DNA of 64,000 bases from Bisporella sp. PMI_857. Taxonomy: Eukaryota > Ascomycota > Leotiomycetes > Helotiales > Helotiaceae. Within the stretch, counting starts at the first letter, position 1. Each line of letters begins with the position of its first letter. The position numbers and the translations under genes were made by a program. Below the pieces are notes generated by a model. That model was not told the origin of the DNA and made no database searches. It saw only the letters and a list, made by a program, of their open reading frames with translations. Location of the stretch: assembly GCA_021307315.1 (NCBI GenBank), contig JAJSPD010000026.1:310001-374000 (forward strand), in the 5' to 3' direction. Of the stretch, positions 59,117 to 64,000 are shown piece after piece.

Positions 59117-59407
59117 CTATTTAAAAAAATTTGTTAGTTTAAAATATATATGTTTTTTTAATTTTTTAATTTGAGTTATATACTTTTTAAAATAGAGTGT
59201 AGTTGTGAATCAATTTGCGTAAAATGTTGAACACGTTGTATAATAAAAGATGTTTAATTCTAGAGCTGAAGATGTCACTAATACTCACGTTTTAAAGCTG
59301 TTTAAATGCATTGGTGTTTATAATACTCGAAGAGTGGGGTTGCTCTCCACTTCACATTTCCCCTTGGATATGATTATTAACCTTACATCTTACATGCATC
59401 AATTAAA
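59117..59407. promoter_or_regulatory. shared divergent promoter, amidohydrolase / MFS
   Basis: 291 bases between the two start codons, strongly AT-rich on the amidohydrolase side (TTTAAAATATATATG, TTTTTTTAATTTTTTAATTT). Both genes must be driven from here. No specific operator was recognised. Confidence 0.6.
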
Positions 59408-61036
59408 ATGTACACTAAAGACAAACTTGCTACATTCTTGCTTGGGAAGAAGATTGGAAATGCTCCTCCGCCCGATATCTTGAAACTTCGGTCATCCGAG
59501 GGATTCATCATCAGCACAATTGCCATTGCCGTCTTCACCGTTCGTCCATCCCCACCTAAATGAAGCTGCGTCGAAAGCTGACGAAATCCTAGGACACGTT
59601 TCTATACTCACTAGTAGTCCCTGTCCTGCCATTTGCATTGGAGGAAAGAGCTGCAGTTAGAGCAAATGATCTCCAGAAGTGGATCTCAATATTTCTGAGC
59701 GTCTATGGAGGTGCACTAGCCTTTGGTTCTCGTAAGTTGTGATCAATGCCATCCGTCTGGCGGCCGTCCTTTTGACAGAGAACAAGCACCATCAGGATGG
59801 TTGGCAGATAGATGGTCTTCCCGCAGAACACCTCTGCTCTTGGGGCTGTTCGCACTGGGTGGCTCTACTGTCCTTCTCTGTCTCGGTCATTCATTATTCG
59901 TTCTCCTTCTCGGAAGAATCTGCCAAGCTCTTTCCGCATGTATCGTCTGGACTGTGGGCCTGGCTCTTCTCACTGATACTGTTGAGAGCGAGAAGATCGG
60001 CCAAGCCATGGGGTACGTTTCATCAGCTTTCAGTGTCGGGTCAATCTGCGGGCCTCTATTAGGAGGAGTAGTCTACGCCAGAGCAGGCTATTACGCGGTA
60101 TACGGAATGGGATTCGCCATCGTCGGGGTTGACATTCTCATGCGAATGTTTATGGTCGAGAAATCAGTTGCTGCTCAGTGGTCATCAGAGAATGACATTG
60201 TGTCGGTCACTACGACCGCCGATGTAGCGCAGCAAGCTGATTCTCATACCTCACAGCATGAGATACGTCCTATTCCAATCATTGATACAAAGCATTCTTC
60301 TGAGATAATTGAAAAGCATACGAGCCTACAATCGCTTCCAGCAATCAAATTACTCGGATACAAACTCCCACCAATGTTAGCACTCCTCCGCATACCTCGA
60401 CTGTTGGTATCTCTCTTCGGCTGCTTCACATTAGCCGTCTGCCTCTCCGCCCTTGATGCTGTTCTCCCGATCTACGTCAACGAGATCTTCCAATGGGACT
60501 CCCTCGGTGCCGGTCTAATATTCCTAAACATGGTCGTTCCCCAACTAACCGCCCCTTTCTTCGGCTACCTCTCGGACCGGTACGGAAGCCGATATTTTAC
60601 AGCTCTCGGTTTCACAAGCTGTATCCCCTTCTGGATCTGTCTTCGCTTCGTCATTTCAAATACAATAGCGCATAAAGTCTTGCTCTGTGTGCTGCTGAGT
60701 GGCATCGGGTTTGGCCTAACGATGGGACTTCCTGCGCTGATGGCAGAGATCGATCATGTGGTGCAGCTGGAAGAAAAAAAGAGGCCTGGGAGCCTAGGAA
60801 AGAAAGGAGGAGCCGCACAGGGTTATGCGCTATTCAACATGGCTTTTGCTATTGGGACGATAGTTGGTCCCCTGTGGGCTGGCTTCGTGATTGAACAATC
60901 AGGCTGGGGAACGGTGGGCTGGAGCTTATCGATTATATGCGGTGCTACCGCTGCAGCTACGTTTTGGTGGGCGGGGGGAAGGATCATGCTGAAGAAGAGC
61001 ACGATAGTAACGGAGCGAGCGGTTGATGGGTACTGA
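59408..61036 (+). CDS. MFS transporter, DHA1/VMAT-like
   Basis: Three exons: 59408-59539, 59593-59731 and 59787-61036, 506 aa. The second intron ends at AACAAG, chosen because it restores GSPPSGWLADRW; an earlier CAG would break the frame. The first donor is GTTCGT. Features: FIISTIAIAVFTDTFLYSLVVPVLPF (helix 1), LQKWISIFLSVYGGALAFGS (helix 2), GWLADRWSSRRTPLLLG (motif A), LLGRICQALSACIVWTVGLALL, and MGYVSSAFSVGSICGPLLGG (motif C-like). A long hydrophilic loop separates the two halves, and IGTIVGPLWAGFVIEQSGW marks helix 11. This is the drug:H+ antiporter/vesicular amine type. With the divergent amidohydrolase it may import or export an N-acyl compound (inference). Confidence 0.85.
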
Positions 61037-62073
61037 GAGATCTAACTGACTGTAGATGAGCTAGTATGGGTCTCGAAAACCTTTTGTGTACAAATTTCCC
61101 GGTCTCTGTCCATGTACTCCTAAATAAATTCAATAATAAATAATATGAGCTGAAATATCTTAGGAGCTTCAGGAAACTAGGCCAAACTATTTTCTGTCAT
61201 TAATGAGAGTTAAAGTAGAAACAAAGTTACTTCTACCTTGACGGTTAATAAATAACCTCTGTAAAGCCTGTTTAAACTAAAAGGGAAACTTACCCTAAGA
61301 CTTAATATAATGCACAAACAACAGCGAAGAGTCCTGCGATGGAAAACGTTTAAAATAGTACTTCTTATGAGCCGCCCAACTATAGGTTCAATTACCAAGA
61401 AGAGCTTATGATAGTATGGTTGATTAGTAATACGCTTTCTTGGACTGCAGTTTCTAACCTAAACTCACCAACACACGGCACACATATTTATCCGTAATCA
61501 TCCTCTTATCTTATCAATCGACGTGCAACAAAAATTTCTGGAGACCTTATCAAGCGAGTCTTTTCCCCTGATTAGTGCGGGAGCCAAACAAGGCGTGGGG
61601 AATCAAACCTAGACTAAAAGCAATCTCTTATGGCAATTGTACGCTAGGTGTTGAGTATACGAAAGAGGCGTAAAGTATGGAATTAAACCCCTTAATTAAG
61701 CGAGATTTCTGAAGGTTGCGGGATGATAGATGCTTGAGCGTTATAGATGCCATATGTCTATGGGTATATGCACTGTTCAGATGAAATTATGTGATAGCTG
61801 AGGAATACGCTTGCAAGCCGGAGGTCTAGTTATGAATGTTCGTCCTGGCCATGTTCATTCGAGTAAGCTCCGATGGCTATGCAGTACAAAAATGCGGCCA
61901 TTTCATAATAATGTAGAAAGATAAATGTAGAGACAGCAAGTGCTCAGTTTGCCACATGTTGTATGTCTATAGACAGGTATCTGCTTTGAAGCAAAGCAAG
62001 TTAGATCTCATCTCTCAATCATGTACAAATCATCAACCCCTCCCTCCCCCGTACAAAAAAACAGACAACCATC
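61037..62073. other. intergenic, no gene seen
   Basis: 3' flank of the MFS gene and of the small secreted protein gene (convergent). AT-rich with short frames only. Confidence 0.5.
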
Positions 62074-62727
62074 TTACTCTCGACCATCTGGATTGTAGTC
62101 GCCCTTTCCACACCAAAAGAAACACTCCCATACCAATCCTCCCGTTGCCGGATCGGTATATTGTGCACATTCCCTCAACGGCCACTGCACTGCACCAACA
62201 TATTTGAACCAAGGCTCCTTTCCGCTGCTCGTTCCAGCATGTACTCGGCTCCAATCGTAGGTTAGAGGACGAGGAAGCTGGGACTGCAATTGGTTTTCAC
62301 CAGATGGAAGTGTGCCGAGTGTGTGGACTGAAGAGGAAGTGCCGATTGCGCGACAGTTGTGGTTATACACAGTAACCTAAAGTGTGATTAGTCGCTAACT
62401 GATAGAAGGATATAAACTAAGGGAATGGAGGAAGTGAGGATGGAGGTGGAATTTACCTTAGTTTCATAGTTGTTAGAAGAGACGAAGCGGGCGTAGAAGG
62501 CGGCAGTGCATTCGCGGTCTTCCCTAATGGTACAGCTTGACGGTTATCAGCTTTGAGATTTTGGGATGGAAATAGACTTACTACGGAGCACCATGATCAG
62601 AAATCAAGGAAGTCTTCTCAATGCCGCCTTTCTCAATGATGGTTGTGAGAGGAGGTATAACAGGGCTAGTAAGTACAGTCGTGAGGAGAACGAAGCATAT
62701 GCAGGTGGTGAACTTGAGAAGCATCAT
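62074..62727 (-). CDS. small secreted six-cysteine protein (effector-like)
   Basis: Three exons: 62727-62582, 62535-62457 and 62376-62074, 175 aa. Introns of 46 and 80 bases with GTAAGT and GTAAAT donors; the first acceptor (GTCAAG) is chosen to keep the frame and add PYCTIRED. An alternative join (GTAGTA donor, ATTAG acceptor) loses one Cys. Signal peptide MMLLKFTTCICFVLLTTVLT. The mature part has six Cys (PYC, REC, NHNC, REC, WEC, FFWC), compatible with three disulfides, and a segment AAFYARFVSSNNYETKVTVYNHNC. I recognise no named domain. Size, secretion and cysteines fit candidate effectors or small antimicrobial-type proteins; the role is unknown. Confidence 0.7.
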
Positions 62728-63233
62728 GGTGTTTGTTGTTCTCTAGTATACGGTTGGAGACAATGGTAATTGTTCTTGTACAGAATGGTGCTTGAAGGAA
62801 TCCGTGAGGAAAGCTGTCTACTTATCTTGAATAAAATGAAAATTTGCAGTGATATGGGTTGCTACCGAGGCAAGAACAAGGCTAGACACATGAGGAAACC
62901 GCATTTGCAGAACGAATATGTGTAGAACCATAGCCAGGCAATAGAAGTCCTCAACTGTCCATTAGGACAAAATTAAAAGCGGAATTTCCTAAACTATTGA
63001 ATGTATTCAGAAATTATGATAATTTCTGAGAGCGTATATCAGATATATCCTGGAGGCTCCCACGTCAAGAGTTGAGAACTACCTATCTTGTTCTGTTCAT
63101 CCATTTTACGTTGAATTATAGCTTTTTGAGTTACCTACATCAAGATATAACGGTAAATGAAAGGGGGTATAGCTGAAAATATCAATGGGATATCATGAAA
63201 TTGCATCACTCATACATTAGCGACAGCTTAACA
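62728..63233. other. intergenic, promoter of the small secreted protein
   Basis: Upstream region of the six-Cys gene and 3' flank of the Pol32-like gene. No gene seen. Confidence 0.5.
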
Positions 63234-64000
63234 TCACTGTTTCTTCCCGAAGAAGCTCATTATACTGCCTTGGCCCGCCTTCCCTGCTCCTTTCTTCCCT
63301 TTCGCTGCAGCTGTGGCTGATACTTTGGATTTGACAACTGGTGGAGTGGGCTCATCTTCCGAGAAAGACTCCCAGACTGCCTCTTCTTTTGTAACTGTAA
63401 TTCGTCAGCGTTTTCCGTATCAGAAAATCCCTACGCAACACATACCAAGATAACCCTCTTCGTCCTTGATGGTCTTCTTCTTCATGACCCTCCGCTTGCC
63501 TCTTCTCCGCCCATCACTAACGGTCACAACGGGTTCCTCTTCCTTGACAGGCTTGATGTCCTCCAAAATAGTCTCTTCCTCCTCGGGTGGAGGTGTAGGG
63601 ACCGCCTCCTCTTCCTCATCATCATCCTCCATCATTTTCCTCAGCGCTGCTTCTCTTTCCTTTCTTGATTTCCTATCTCCTTCCGCCTCTTCATTATCTT
63701 CAGCTTTTTCCTTCTTGACTGGTATAGGAGGAACATATCCTTCATCTTCGTCATCATCGTCGTCCATCATCGGGACATCCTCGGCCGCAGAGTCTGTATT
63801 TTCTCGTTCTAACTTTGGCTTTGCTTTGGCAAAACTCTTGAATATACTACTTGATTCTTTCTTCAGTTTCACGGGAGGAGCAGGTGTGCTTTCTTTACTA
63901 CTTGGAGCACTATCTGTTGCGGCCTTTGCCTTTTCCTTACTCTTGCCGAAGAAGTCTCTTGCAGCAGCTGATTGACTTCCTCTCCCATCTTGCTTTGTAG
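63234..64000 (-). CDS. DNA polymerase delta subunit Pol32/Cdc27-like, C-terminal part (cut at window edge)
   Basis: Two exons in the window: from the right edge to 63446, and 63394-63234 (intron 63445-63395, GTATGT...CAG). The frame is open to base 64000, so the N-terminus lies outside. The visible part is disordered and charged: SAAARDFFGKSKEKAKAATD, an acidic stretch DVPMMDDDDDEDEGYVPP, basic GRRRGKRRVMKKKT, and the end AGQGSIMSFFGKKQ. QGSIMSFF is a full PIP box (Q-x-x-I-x-x-F-F), placed at the very C-terminus as in Pol32/Cdc27/p66, which binds PCNA there. An inner ARDFFGK could be a second, weak site. Pol32 is a non-catalytic subunit of polymerases delta and zeta in the nucleus. Confidence 0.8.

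Noticed and set aside
63466..63975. Plus-strand Ser-rich frame at the right edge
   Set aside because: Shadow of the acidic Pol32-like reading frame.
1..64000. CRISPR arrays, rRNA and tRNA genes
   Set aside because: None seen. The tandem units at 55.5 and 56.8 kb are transposon ends, not CRISPR.

Overview
The window reads as nuclear DNA of a filamentous ascomycete (Pezizomycotina). The reasons are short GT-AG introns of about 45-65 bases in most genes and a fungus-typical gene content: a CFEM receptor, a NACHT NLR-like protein, a fungal-type transcription factor domain, GH3 and GH125 enzymes, and many decayed paralogues. A Leotiomycetes/Helotiales-like relative is a guess. Exon joins were made by hand from frame, splice signals and family knowledge; no alignment was run.

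Layout. 1-5 kb: a secreted, Ser/Thr-rich precursor (1109-3338, +) carrying seven copies of a QELGxPTRTVLLP-like block, six of them directly after a KR or RR site. This is the best candidate here for an undescribed system (Kex2-processed repeat peptides). 5-17.5 kb (-): an RBR ubiquitin ligase with a CCCH finger, a CFEM/Pth11-like seven-helix receptor, and a 1908-aa NACHT protein with a long degenerate repeat tail. 18.6-29.5 kb (+): a spherulin-4-like protein, a transcription-factor-like protein without a zinc cluster, two decayed loci (one BTB-like, with two Trp codons turned into TAG), and a 1037-aa fungal protein of unknown function. 30.4-34 kb (-): an Lst4/FNIP-like protein. 34-39.3 kb: a 5.3-kb stretch without a convincing gene but with G-rich tracts and microsatellites.

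39.3-43.2 kb holds a badly broken adenylate-forming reductase (NRPS-like) and, on the other strand, weak methyltransferase-like remains; it may be a dead secondary-metabolite locus. 43.5-53.7 kb is compact and intact: a secreted M43 metalloprotease, a GH3 beta-glucosidase with PA14 domain, a GH125 alpha-mannosidase (convergent with GH3) and a C2H2 zinc-finger protein. 53.7-57.6 kb is AT-rich: an element with terminal inverted repeats built of 30-bp tandem units, a possible solo LTR, and the orphan C-terminus of a sugar transporter.

57.8-61 kb is a divergent pair, an M20 amidohydrolase and an MFS transporter sharing a 291-bp promoter, which suggests joint uptake and hydrolysis of an N-acyl substrate. 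62.0-62.7 kb codes for a small secreted six-cysteine protein (effector-like). The right edge cuts a Pol32/Cdc27-like DNA polymerase delta subunit that ends in a PIP box.
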